Assembly (NCBI GenBank): GCA_003427395.1
Contig: BFEA01000525.1
Coordinates: 268,754-332,753 of the forward strand
Reading direction: 5' to 3'
DNA from: Chara braunii
Lineage: Eukaryota; Streptophyta; Charophyceae; Charales; Characeae
Length of the DNA stretch: 64,000 bases
Position numbers and translations under genes: made by a program
The notes under the pieces: generated by a model
Told to the model about the DNA's origin: nothing
What the model saw: only the letters and a program-made list of their open reading frames with translations
The model's database searches: none
In this document: positions 34,612 through 45,868 of the stretch, piece after piece
Layout of the letters: each line of letters opens with the position of its first letter
Position numbering within the stretch: position 1 is the stretch's first letter

Positions 34612-36912
34612 TTAAAGTTTATACAAGCATGCCAGCGTCTCATGACAACCAAACCCGTATAAGGCATTCATTGATGACCCGAAAGCAAGGGTTTGTTGAT
34701 GTCTCTTCGTTGTCACATTCGAGAAGACCGAAATGTATTTCATCCTTACAAACCTACCGATACCTGCCAAAGACTTACCGATGGCGTCACGCACACAACA
34801 TGTCACTTGCTCTACCTCACGCCACTTATAAACCTCATCAATTTGACCGACAATCTTCAAATCGGACTGTCCGTTCTCGTAGAGAAGGCGCAAATTCCCA
34901 ATGTTGTGACCATAGATTCTAAGCTCGTTGCAAGAAACTAGCACTACAACGTCTACCAAAGTTCATTTTCGGTTTGAACATGCCACACACAACACTCTGC
35001 AAAAGTCGGAACCTGCTAAAGACAACCCGTATGCAACAGTACGACACATCCTTTGAACGTATTCCAGCACCACGCAATGGATATACTTCCAAAAATGGAT
35101 TGTAGGATGCACAATCCAACAACTCTTGTTTCAAATCCGCAGACCACACGCGAGGTGACCTCATGACGTTGTCCAGGCGAAGGTAAAACCGTTTATTCTC
35201 TTCCTGTCTGAGCGCAACGCGCAGGGACGAAAGTTGTCTGACGCCAATGGCATAATGAGGTACTTTGATCAAATTCCCCCACTCCATCGCGGAAAGCAAA
35301 ACTCCATCGCGGAAAGCAAACTTTTCCTCCTTATGCCATGAATATTTCCTTGCCAAGATTGATCTATCCCATTCCGCCTCGGACCACGCATCGAGAGGCT
35401 TGTTCAAGAAGGGGACGACGCTCATCCACGGGTCGTTTTCGAACTCCGTTGTCATCGACTCGAGAATTTCATTATCGCCACCCGAACCACGCAATCCGTA
35501 TGCACAAAAGTGAATGGGATACGCATAATCATGCCAACAGTCCATGACTCCTGTCGCACGCTCCTACACAAGACATGAAATGCAAACACAAATGAAAATG
35601 AAATGTCGAAAAAGTAGAAAAATTGCCCTCACGATAAACTTTACTTCAAAAATTGGTAAACCATCGCCCAACCATCTTAAAAAATTTAACCCTCGACCGT
35701 GAACAAAATCCGCCATGCAAAATCATCGCAATCGACTAGGTTAAAAAAAAAAAATGCTCCCTTCCGAATTCTCGTCTGTCCAAACATTTATTTTCAAAAA
35801 TTCTATTTCCTCACTCTATTGGGCGGACGTGCACTCGTCGCTCTTGTCCCCTGCATCTACACTCCCTTCACCAGATGGACCCAGATCTAGAAATGCAGCT
35901 TCAGCATTCAGTCGAACATTGGAAGGAATGACAAGTCCAGTCGTGAATGGTTTTGTACCTCGGGCCGGTCTCTCCCAACCAAAAGCGATCGAGTCAGCAT
36001 GCTGCCATTGTGTCTGCTCGGTCATTTTCCATTGTTTTTCTGATCCGTTCTCATAAAGTTGTTCAAGCGACTTTGCTCTCCCAGTCGGCACCCAGTATTC
36101 CACTAGCACTTGATTATAATTCTGCAAATATTTTCAACAACCACCCGAGAAAGAGCTTTGCCCACCCAGATTGGCATACCGCTGGACAGATCATCGTCGA
36201 AGAGGCGAAGGATAAGAAATGTGCCCACGTCAACATGCACGAGGGGGTAGAAACTAGTCTTCGGGCGATCTTTTCTTCATCCAACAAATAGGGGTTCCCT
36301 GTCCTCGATGTTGACACTGCGAGGAGAAGGTTGTTGATCGCTTTCGAGCAGCCGTAGTCTTGGCCAGGAACTTTCAAGAGGTTGTAAGGACAACCCGTTG
36401 GCAATGATCTCATCCCCATGTTTGATAACCTCGTCAAGTAACACAAATTGTTTTCTCTCCTACTCACCTCATGGTCGTTGTAAGTGCACCACGTTGACCG
36501 TCTGCTCTCCAGCAACTCGCAGAATCGAATAACCCCATTTTTGTCGTTACAATAGTCATTTCGAGGAAGGGGTTGCACAAGAGGCGGGTCAAACGGCCAC
36601 GAAGGACCTGCATAGCTTTCATCAGGTTTTTGATTGAACCAATAAATCGGACCTTCTTCGGGCAACCAGTTGTCGTAATCGCAGAATTCCTTGTACAACG
36701 TACCCGGATTATCTCCAAGCATAAAAAATTTAAGCAAGTGCGGTTTCAAAATACCAGCAATGTCCGACGCAACGCACGGGTCTTCTATACTAATCTAATT
36801 TGTCATCGTATCAAGGAAAATATATTTGGGAGGCTTCGTGTGAGACTGCTCTATGAGCTCGTACAACTCGTCCATAGTATAAGCGTCTATGTCTTTCAAT
36901 TTCTTCGACAAG
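34612..36912 (-). pseudogene. unknown multi-exon gene, paralogue of 20185-21043, decayed
   Basis: Read on the minus strand from about 36912. The first exon-like frame has an acidic helix (MDELYELIEQS), a TAG at 36795-36797, then FFMLGDNPGTLYKEFCDYDN and a Trp/Pro-rich part. It ends at a strong donor GAG/GTGAGTA (36467). Next, in shifting frames, come VGTFLILRLFDDD and MPIWVGKALSRVVVE (about 36240-36140). YNQVLVEYWVPTGRAKSLE and a HADSIAFGW block (to 35816) follow. The last part (35545-34612) carries WMSV.P.L..PLDAWSE, LLDCA..N.FLE.YPL and GSSMNALYGFG. The middle resembles a small beta-barrel reader-type domain, but only loosely. I do not recognise the family. It converges on the ULP1 gene. 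Confidence 0.55.
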
Positions 36913-37161
36913 ACTTACCGCAGCAGAGCGACTATCTCCACTGCTGTTGTGCCCTATTCCAATCCTACCAGCTAGCCCCCTCACTGGTAGGACGAGTGAT
37001 ATCCCGTCGTCCCGCTGTCGCGCCCCCACTGCTTCAAGGGTCTGGTTAGATGTCCTTCCCCGGACCGAGCGCAGTGGGTTGGTGGACTAGCAGGCTGTCA
37101 CGCAGGATTTTGGTAGGTATAGGATAAAGGTGTATTCAAAGGCAGTGTTTGTCACACTTAG
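36913..37161. other. no gene seen
   Basis: About 250 bp between two minus-strand gene remnants. It is moderately GC-rich and I recognise nothing. The right edge of the gene cluster probably lies here or just beyond, but no terminal repeat was found. Confidence 0.4.
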
Positions 37162-38646
37162 TCATGCAGCCAAGTAGTCAGGGTTATCCCTCCTGCCAGC
37201 GGCGACACGACTTAAAGTGAGGCGTTCGGGTTTATCGTTTGCACCTGACCCCGTATAAAGGTTAGATTCAAGGTCACCGGAGTCCCTATTATCCAGGAGT
37301 TCTTCAAGCTGCCTTGAATGTAACCTGTTTAACATAAGGAGGAAAATAACATACATACATCATAGAGCAATTGACACTGACAGAACGAGAAGACCAGAAA
37401 CCATAGTCTGCAAGAGCATGACCAGAGATACGAGACTGAAGAGTAGTACACAGTGTATGCAGGGAGCAGCCATCTGAGGGCCGTAGTCAATAATAATGTC
37501 ATGATACATCATAGTGACTAGAAAGAGAGAACCTCAATCAATAATGATAAGTGGTAACCCCTTGTGAGTAAGTGTTGCTGTCTGGGACTCCATATCTGGT
37601 ACCCGCTGGTTCCCCTCATCATTGAGAACCCGTGTGGCTATCGACTCTGGAACCACATAGCTGATATCAAGAGGCGCTGCTGGTTCAATCTTGCAGATAT
37701 AGGCCATGCATCTCGCCATCTCCTCGTCTACAACGCTCCTGAGATAAAGATCCTCCACGAGGGTGATGTCGCCCGTAGCTCCAATCAGTATCTCAATCCG
37801 TCCTCTCCTGTCAGCATAGATGTAAGAAACCTCGAGGAAACGATCTCCGTAAAGAGGCTTTTGAAAAGCATGCATAGGAAAGTCAGCCCTGACCAAATGA
37901 CTATAGTCATCTCCGAGATATGGAACTGGACCTTCCCCTCTTGGGGGACCAATAACCGCCTCGGTCATAGGGTCGTCTGACATGTAGAAGTCAATCACCC
38001 TCGAGTAGATACCGTGCCAGAAGATACGCAATCCTCCTCAATGTCGCTCTCCGTCGTCGTCGCTCACCGACCTTCACTGCTCCTGCTACTATCCACAGAC
38101 TCAGTCTCTGTGAGTGTCCCAGTCGAAGTAGTCGCCAAGATCAATGTCACTCACGCAGCAAGGCTCCTGATCGGACTCATCCGTCTCAGATCTTTGTACG
38201 CATGTAGTGATCGAGACCCCGGATCTGGCTATCTCCGTCCTAATCCGGTTGTCCTTCCGCCTCTTCTCCTTGCTGCGAGACTCACTAAGGGGCTTGGGGT
38301 TACACCCATCAAAGTCAAAGAGTACACCCCTAGGTGCTGAAGGTACGCGAGAAAACACCACATGTAGCCAATTATCCCTCCAATAGCTCTCCCTGCGAAA
38401 TATGTAGTCAGCAATCCTGTCATATGTGGTGCCCTTCACCCCCTTCTCTACCCCCTGTACCGAATAGGTAATCACTAATGCGTGTCTGGAAGTTGGGGAC
38501 TCATTGGCCCTGATAACAAAACTCTGATGTCCCACATTTCTGTAGCAGAACCTCTCAACCAGTCTACCCCACGCAGGGGCAGTCTCATGATGACGGGCCA
38601 CCTTGGACAGAAGGCGCACTCTCACTAGTGCGGATGCTCCCTCCAA
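37162..38646 (-). CDS. minus-strand ORFs of unknown function, possibly three exons
   Basis: There are three open segments on the minus strand. The first, 38646-38101, includes ALVITYSVQGVEKGVKGTTY, RRESYWRDNWLHVVFSRV and an acidic tail. The second, 38031-37534, includes DRFLEVSYIYADRRGRIEIL and EEMARCMAYICKIEP. The third, 37327-37162, is preceded by a good acceptor (…ttatgttaaacag) and ends NPDYLAA. Composition is protein-like, without low complexity. The 70-bp joint at 38100-38031 has stops in every frame I tried, so an intron or a frameshift lies there. No homologous copy occurs elsewhere in the window, and no domain is recognised. It could be part of a transposon or a host gene remnant. 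Confidence 0.35.
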
Positions 38647-38679
38647 GACCTGACCGGATGGTAGTCAGCAACTCAATGT

Positions 38680-38995
38680 AAGTGTCTGCCCAAGTGAGCT
38701 CGGTTGAACAAACAACCTCAAGGAATGGGCCCGCCAGAGGGGGCCCGGCTAAAACCTGCAACGGTCTCGAGAAAAGGGGCCCGCCTGAAGGGGTCTGGTT
38801 GAACTGCAACAATCTCTAGGAATGGGCCTGCCTGAAGGGGCCCGGCTGAACAACAACGATCTCAAGTAGGCCCGCCTGAAGGGGCCCGACTGAACAACAA
38901 CAATCTCTAGTAATGGGCCCGCCTGAAGGGGTCCGGCTGAGCAGCAACAATCTCAAGGAATGGGCCCGCCTGAAGGGGCCCGGCTAAGCAGCAAC
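38680..38995. repeat. about 54-bp tandem repeat with paired GGGCCC
   Basis: Six or seven diverged units follow the form GGGCCCGCCTGAAGGGGCCC, then GGCTGA(A/G)CA(A/G)CAACAATCTC. The two GGGCCC palindromes in each unit are regularly spaced. It lies next to the 5' side of the minus-strand ORFs. Confidence 0.85.
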
Positions 38996-39227
38996 TGATC
39001 AGCAAGACATCTCATGCACAGGGACCAGTCATAAATGCGGAATGTACTGGGGCTGGACTGTACCAAGTCGTCCGTGCAGCAACTGAACTGCAAATGTTCC
39101 CCATGCGGGAAGGTATCATGTGCATGGGGTGGTGCTGATCAGCAAGGAAATAAATCGACAGGTGCGTGATAGCAAATCATCCCAACTGGATCATACTAGC
39201 ATAATACTCGCTCTGAGGTCATCATCT

Positions 39228-40200
39228 CATAAGGGCGCGCAATCTAGGCTCGGGCGCGCATGGGCGCATACTCAAATGACAATATCCAGCCCGGGCGCGC
39301 ATAGGCGCACACTCTAATAACAGCTCTAGGTTTGGGCGCGCATGGGCGCGCACTCAAATAGCAATATCCAGTGCAAGCACGCATGGGTGCACAGTCAAAT
39401 GACAGTATCGAGCCTGGGCGCGCATGGGCGCGCACTCTAATAGTGACGTCAAGCTTAGGCGCGCATGGGCATGCACTCTAACCGAAATTCCAAGCTTGGG
39501 CGCGCATGGGCGCGCACTCTAACAACAATGCCACGCTTGGGCGCGCATGGGCGCGCACTCTAACAACAATGCCAAGCTTGGTCGCGCATGGGCGCACACT
39601 CTAATAGCAATGCCAAGCTTGGGCGCGCATAGGCGCACACTCTGAAAGCAATATCGAGCACGGACGCGCATGGGCACGTACTCAAATAGCGATATCTGGT
39701 CTGGGCGCGCGTGAGCGTGCACTTAAATGACAATATCTGGTCCAGGCGCGCACTGACGCACGCTTAAATAACAATATCTGGTCTGGGCGTGCACTGGCGC
39801 ACACTTAAATAACAATATCTGGTTTGGGCGTGCATGCGCACACTTAAATAACAATATNNNNNNNNNNNNNNNNNNNNNNNNNNNNNNNNNNNNNNNNNNN
39901 NNNNNNNNNNNNNNNNNNNNNNNNNNNNNNNNNNNNNNNNNNNNNNNNNNNNNNNNNNNNNNNNNNNNNNNNNNNNNNNNNNNNNNNNNNNNNNNNNNNN
40001 NNNNNNNNNNNNNNNNNNNNNNNNNNNNNNNNNNNNNNNNNNNNNNNNNNNNNNNNNNNNNNTTTGGGCGTGCATGCGCACACTTAAATAACAATATCTG
40101 GTCTGGGCGCGCACTGGCGCACACTTAAATAACAATATCTGGTCTGGGCGTGCACTGCCGCACACTTAAATAACAATGTCAGGCTCGGGCGCGCACTCTA
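39228..40200. repeat. 42-bp satellite with internal gap
   Basis: About 20 visible units of 42 bp follow the form GGGCGCGCATGGGCGC(A/G)CACTC, then AA(A/T)AxCAATATC. A 205-N gap (39858-40062) interrupts it. The 35 bp on each side of the gap are identical. As 42 is a multiple of three, the minus-strand frame stays open (repeats of RYCYLSVR.CA); I do not treat this as a protein. Confidence 0.9.
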
Positions 40201-40364
40201 TGAGTCAAACTGAGACTGGGCGCACACTCAAACAGCCTGCAGTAACAAATTTCTCAATGTGCGGTAATACTCGGACTTCACTAACGGCTGAGGCGCTGCT
40301 GCCCGCAGATTTCTGGTCACGCGATAATCACTTGCTGCACCAGGCGGTCGAGTGCTCCGCTTAG

Positions 40365-41100
40365 CCTTCACTTAGGGTCAAGGCATGACCGTCCACAGCG
40401 TGCAGGATCAGCCAATAAAAAAGATAAATTATTCGTTAATGAGAGGATCAACGATGTGCCGTTCTTGACCTTCACTTAGGGCCACAACACCACTGCCCTT
40501 AGGTGCGTGCGATCAGCCAATCAAGGCTGAGAATAAATACTTCTGAGAACGGCAGCGATGTATCACTTCACTTAAGGCCAGAGCACCGCCGTAATCAGCC
40601 AATCACAGGCTGATAAATAAATGTCTGTGAACGCAGCATCGGTATACCATTCTTGACCTTCACTTAGGGTCAGAGCACAACCACGATCAGCCATTCAAAG
40701 GCTGAATAAACAAATGCATATGAGAACGACACGCGGTGTGCCACTCTCGGCCTTCACTTAGGGCCAGAGCACCGCTGCGATCTGCCAGTCAAAAGGGCTG
40801 ATTAAAGAACAGACGTTAGTGAGAACGACAGCGGTGTGCCGCTCTCGGCCTTCACTTAGGGCCAGAGCACCGCTGCGATCAGCCAATCAAGGCTGATTAA
40901 CGAATAATTACTAGTGAGAACGGCAGCGGTGTGCAACTCTCGGCCTTCACCTAGAGCCAGAGCACCGCTGCGATCTACTCGTCAAAAGGCTGATTAACGA
41001 ATAATTGCTAGTGAGAACAACAGCGGTGTGCCGCTCTCGACCTTCACTTAGGGCCAGAGCACCGCTGCGGTTAGCCAAGTCAAAAGGCTGATTAAGAAAT
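40365..41100. repeat. about 95-bp tandem repeat, eight units, nested hairpins
   Basis: Units start CCTTCACTTAGGGCCAGAGC near 40365, 40469, 40565, 40658, 40751, 40849, 40944 and 41040. Each can fold: GCACCGCTGC pairs with GCAGCGGTGTGC, and inside it ATCAGCC pairs with GGCTGAT across a 6-nt loop. No gene is seen. Confidence 0.88.
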
Positions 41101-42420
41101 AAAAAGCATATCATAAAATAAAATAAAAAAAATAAACTCTCACCGTGCTCAGCGGTTGAGGGCTACTTGCGCTGACTTGTGAAGTGGCTGAGCATAATCT
41201 TATCGAGCTGCGCAGACCAACCAAGTGGATAATCAAGGTGCACCAGCCTGTCTAGTGGCAGACCGGAATCATGCCAGGCTGAGCCGGATTGTCAGATTCA
41301 TGCCATGCTGCACAGGCCTGACAGGTGACTGATCAGCACATACCAATGTTGCACCAGGCTGCCGAGTTGCGCCAATCTGCCACGTGACAGATCATATCTT
41401 TGTCAAATTGCACCGGCAGAACAAATGGCAGATCTGCGCATGTCATGCACAGGGTTGCCTAGTGGCCTAAGCCAGTCAACAGTGAACAAGAATCCATAAA
41501 TTCCTAGCGAGAGCAGCGTACGTGGGCGCAGGTGATAATGAGCTCTTACTCAACCCGATCATCAGTATTTGCAGGAGTGCACTCCCCTCAAATCGATCAA
41601 CACAATCTTTTGTCAATTAGCAAGGTGCAAACGCAAGGGTACTCTCCAACAGGCAGCGAGTGCAAGGGCATTCCCGAACCACTGGCTGAAGCTACGGGCC
41701 CTGGCTTACCACACGTCACCATGCGTGGCTATGCTTGTTTGGATCTTCAAGAGATGGCCATTAGCTTGGGTATGGTGCACCGCATAAGTCAATTCACAGT
41801 TCTTATTGGAAGCACAAGTGACCGCACACGAAGGTCTTAGTGAGTTGTGTAGTCAACCAGCCGGGGCGGCCGAAGGATGATAAGCGAGGAGGTGAGGAAA
41901 AAGAAAGGAAGGCGGGAGAGCGGCAATCAGGGAGGCGAAAGACGAGGGAAGAAGAGGAGAGGGGGTGAGAGGAGATTGCAGAAGGATGGTCGTGACCCAA
42001 GTGAGAACCCTGGCCACCACACCTACCCAGTGCAGCCCACCCCCTTCCTTACCTCCCTTTACTTGCCTCAACCTCGCCCAGCTTGCTTCTCCCACTTGTT
42101 TCAACGTTGTGGCTCTGGTCCCAGCTTCACCTCGCCGTTCCGCCAGAGCGCCTGCACTTCAATGTGCTATCTCTTGTCCCAGATGGCACGTCGCTGCTCC
42201 TTGTGCATCTCGCTCCCTCTCTTGCCGTTCTGTCGGCACCGCCGTACTCCCTCAAGTAAGGGTTCTCTCGATCTGTCTGATCTCCGTTCTGTCCTTTTGG
42301 GTGACGTGGCCTCTCTTTTATAATGGAGAGTCCAAGTGATCGGGCCTGAGTGCTGTAGTCCCATGGTCGGGGCCGTGGTCAAACTCTAGACCGGGCCTGA
42401 GCTAACAATAGCAGCAGTCC
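41101..42420. other. no gene recognised; short GC-rich repeats
   Basis: 41140-41480 has loose repeats of 'ctg(a/c)(c/g)cag..tgcaccaggctg'. 41520-42340 has short ORFs on both strands without recognisable domains. A pyrimidine-rich stretch lies at 42030-42260. Confidence 0.4.
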
Positions 42421-42439
42421 CGACCTTGGGATATGAACG

Positions 42440-42960
42440 GTCAGTCCCGGCAGACGAACAGTCAGTCCCTCGCTAAGAATAGCATGGGACTACGCTAATT
42501 TTAGCACGGGACTGGCGCAGGCCCAGTCCCCGGTAGACGAACAGTCAGTCCCACGCTAAAAATAGTGTGGGACTGTGCTAATTTTAGCACGGAATTGGCG
42601 CAGGCCCAGTCCCCGGTAGACAAACAGTCAGTCCCATGCTAAACATAACATGGGACTGTGCTAAATTTAGCACAAGACTGGCGCAGGCCCAGTCCCCGGT
42701 AGACGAACAGTCATTCCCACGCTAAAAATAGCATGGGACTATGCTAATTTTAGCACGGGACTGGTGCAGGCCTAGTCCCCGGTAGACGAACAGTCAGTCC
42801 CACACTAAAATAGCGTGGGATTGTGCAAATTTTAGCACGGGACTGGTGCAGGCCTAGTCCTCGGTAGACGAACAGTCAGTCCCACGCTAAAAATAGCGTG
42901 GGATTGTGCTAATTTTAGCACGGGACTAGTGCAGGCCCGACTTTGGGAAATGAACTGTCA
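42440..42960. repeat. 83-bp satellite, six units, two hairpins per unit
   Basis: The marker CGGTAGACGAACAGTCAGTC starts near 42445, 42531, 42614, 42697, 42780 and 42862, a period of 82-83 bp. Each unit holds CCCACGCT/AGCGTGGG around AAAAAT, then GTGCTAA/TTAGCAC. Substitutions often occur on both arms (CACGC/GCGTG, CATGC/GCATG), so pairing is mostly kept. Confidence 0.9.
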
Positions 42961-45868
42961 GTCCCATCCCAAAAATAGCACGTGGCCCCATCTCAATTAT
43001 TAGTAGGGCCTAGTTATTTAATTATTTGGCTGTTTCAGGGCTATTCCGCTTCCGACCAGGTTACGCTGCCGTGTCGGTCCGGTCCCAACCGGTCAAACTT
43101 GAATATCTCACTAACCCTTGGTCTGTTTCAGGTGCCGTTTGGACCGGACCCCACTAATTCCCCCCTTGCGGTCGCGACGGTTCAGTCCATAGGGGGCGAT
43201 CAGACCCCCAGAGGGCTATGCCGCCGTGCGTCCTTTTCGTGGCTTCGGCCCAAGGAGAGTTTCAACCGATGCGCTAGGGCCTAACTGACCAAGGCCGTGG
43301 ACGGTTCCATGGTGCGGGTTTGACGCAGCGCGGAGGTTGACCGCAACGAGTCAACTTCCACGGCTGCATCGCATCGCCTTCCGACACTGGTCACACTTCA
43401 GGATAGCCAAATGGTGAACTATGGCCCCAGAGACCAGCAAGTGCGACGGTTCTGCCTTCGTCATCGAAAAGGAGGTCCCAAGTATGTTCAGATGAAGTCA
43501 GCTGACCACGGCCGGTACCCATCGAGACTCCACTCAATGCCAATCACATCCGTTCCCAACCATCCCCATCAGAACCCCCTTCCTGTGACGAACCATTTTT
43601 TATAATCGCGCGACTTTCTGCGTGAAATTCCATGGATGCCTACGTTTCTTTTTGTTTTCTATGGGAATCTGTCGGGTCGATGTCGAGAAAGTCCCGGACC
43701 AACGATTGAGTAACCGTGCCTTAGCGAGCGCGACGGACAACGGTGACCATGACTTCTTTCTTGTTCCGCTGAGAGCACTAGGAATTTTGGCACGATCATC
43801 GTGTGGGAATATCGTATTTTTAAATTTTCAACTAACGACGAGCCCCCACGGGGTCGCGGAATTGTTTTTGGGCTGTAACTGGATTGCGCCCTTAATCTTG
43901 TGTAACTGTCGTTTTTGGCGGGCGCGATTGTAACTGTATCTTTCTTCTTTCTTGGTTTCCTCGTGTTTGCCCGCCTTCTTCTTCTTTGTCTTGCATGCTT
44001 AATGATCCGTTCTAATTGGCCTGAACGCCTGTACGACCGGATCGATGCGTGGAGTGCGGCTACAACCTCCACGTTGTGGCCTGGCCCTGCAGACGTAGGC
44101 ACTTCCTCTCTTCTCCTCCTAATCACTTGGGCTTTAAGTTAATCCCGTATCTTTCGCGCAAGCATGCATGCTATAAAGTTGGCAAGCGCGATTAGTTTGA
44201 TCTCTATGAACTTTGGAGTTAGCGCGATCAGTGAGGGTCGGCTAACGAGTCAGCTTGAGAGGTGAGTCGACAAGAGAGTTGGGCGATCCAACGAGTTGGT
44301 ATCGGGTGTGAGGGGCTGACGTGCGGGCTGCGACAGACTTTGGCGCACGGGGGAACCTTGCTTGCACGCTCGAACCAATCGGGGTGACAACTCTATGTTG
44401 ATGAGCGGTGACAGACTGCCTGCATGGAGAGTGTAGAGAGAGAGAGAGAGAGGGAAGAACATCTATGTGTGGGATAAGGTCTCTTCTTCCACTTGTCTGT
44501 ATAATTTTGGTTTCCACTTTGGCCGATCTTGTTGCGGCCCTCTCGGACTTTTTTTGTAAATCGTTTCGGATTTTCTTTGTTATCTTTTGCTTCGAATGTA
44601 TCCATGGAATGAATGCGAGATCTTTCTAAGTGATTTTTTCGGACCTTTCTTTATCTTGTTCTCAGATGCCTGCTTAACTCAAATTTCGTCACTTTCTAGA
44701 CTCCATCGTCGTCGAGCAATAATCCCCGGTCCGATCGAAAACCCTCACTATAGATGTTTCAGGTTTAATTGTTAGCCTTTGATCGTCATCAGATCGCCGA
44801 GAGTGGTGTGATGTACTGTCCCTCGATGCCAAGATAATTGTCGCCCCCCCCCCCCTCTCCCCTTCTCTTTTCCTTCGTCACCTGAATGACATGGATGTGA
44901 ATGTAATGACTGGATCTCACCCGAGATAACACGGGTAGGATAGTTGCGTGCATGTAGGACACAATTGATACACCGACACGAGAAACCCGAGTCTGATCCA
45001 CTTTCGCTCATGTGCACGCTCACGTACAACCGAGATCTCGAGAAAACCGAGTCGCAGCGTACGAGGCCGTTTGCATTAGTCAACCTCGAATTCATTTTGA
45101 GGATGAGGGAGACTGTGTTCACTAATCGGGCTGTAAGAACCCCCTCTTGGATCAACGATCGTGAGAGCCTGAGGGACCTGGAGTATCGCGAGTACTTGGA
45201 GGGTGAACATCTCAGACGGCGGAAAACTTAAGAAACCCGGAATTCCCTTGTCTGACGGAGAACGATCGGCTGTACGTGAGAGACTTTCAGTGCGCCATAA
45301 CTAACGATCCAGGGGACTGGACTATCCGGAGACTAACAACACTAAATATTTCATATCTCCGGGCTTCGTCGTTATTAGTACACCAATTTTCCTCCCTTCT
45401 ACCTCCTCCTTCCATATCACCAGCTCACAGTGGTACCGTGGAATTCCACAGACCACTATTGGCCTCGCACATCGTGCGAGAACTGTCAGAGGCGCCAGGG
45501 CGTATCGAGCTTCGGAAATTACCCGGCAAACCCGAATCAGAGTCGAGCGGCGTCGGCAACGAGTCGAACCGCGCAACAGCCACCACGACCCACTGTTTCA
45601 ACAGATAAGGAACCGACCACAGCGACGCAACTGGCAGAGATAATAATCCCAGACACGATCTTCGTGTACCATCTTGCACCGTTGTCCCTAAAATTATCAC
45701 CCGAAATCTCACTTCTGACCGGGGACTCCACCCCCACTTTCCTAAAATCCTTGGCACACCCCCTTTTCGCACTTCCGGGCCCCCATCCCACTCCGATCAG
45801 GAAGTTGCGCTGGGTGCGAGGTTGGTATCGAAGCCGACACGTGGCAGGGTTACAGATTAACACGAAAG
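42961..45868. other. no gene recognised; probable 5' region of the gag-protease element
   Basis: No ORF here shows a domain. A poly-C run lies at 44847-44858 and a short (GA)n at 44433-44453. TGTAAGAACCCCCTC at 45129 looks like a possible LTR start. TGGTATCGAAGCCGACAC at 45823, 46 bp before the gag ATG, is a poor match to an initiator tRNA-Met primer binding site. With no second copy in the window, the LTR boundaries cannot be fixed. Confidence 0.35.

Noticed and set aside
39244-40165. Cys/Arg-rich repeat protein on the minus strand
   Set aside because: The 42-bp satellite is a multiple of three and stays open by arithmetic; there is no start context or flanking domain.
40365-41100. CRISPR-like array of repeats with regular spacing
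   Set aside because: The units are fully tandem with no unique spacers, no cas genes are near, and the DNA is eukaryotic. The same applies to 21726-22350 and 42440-42960.
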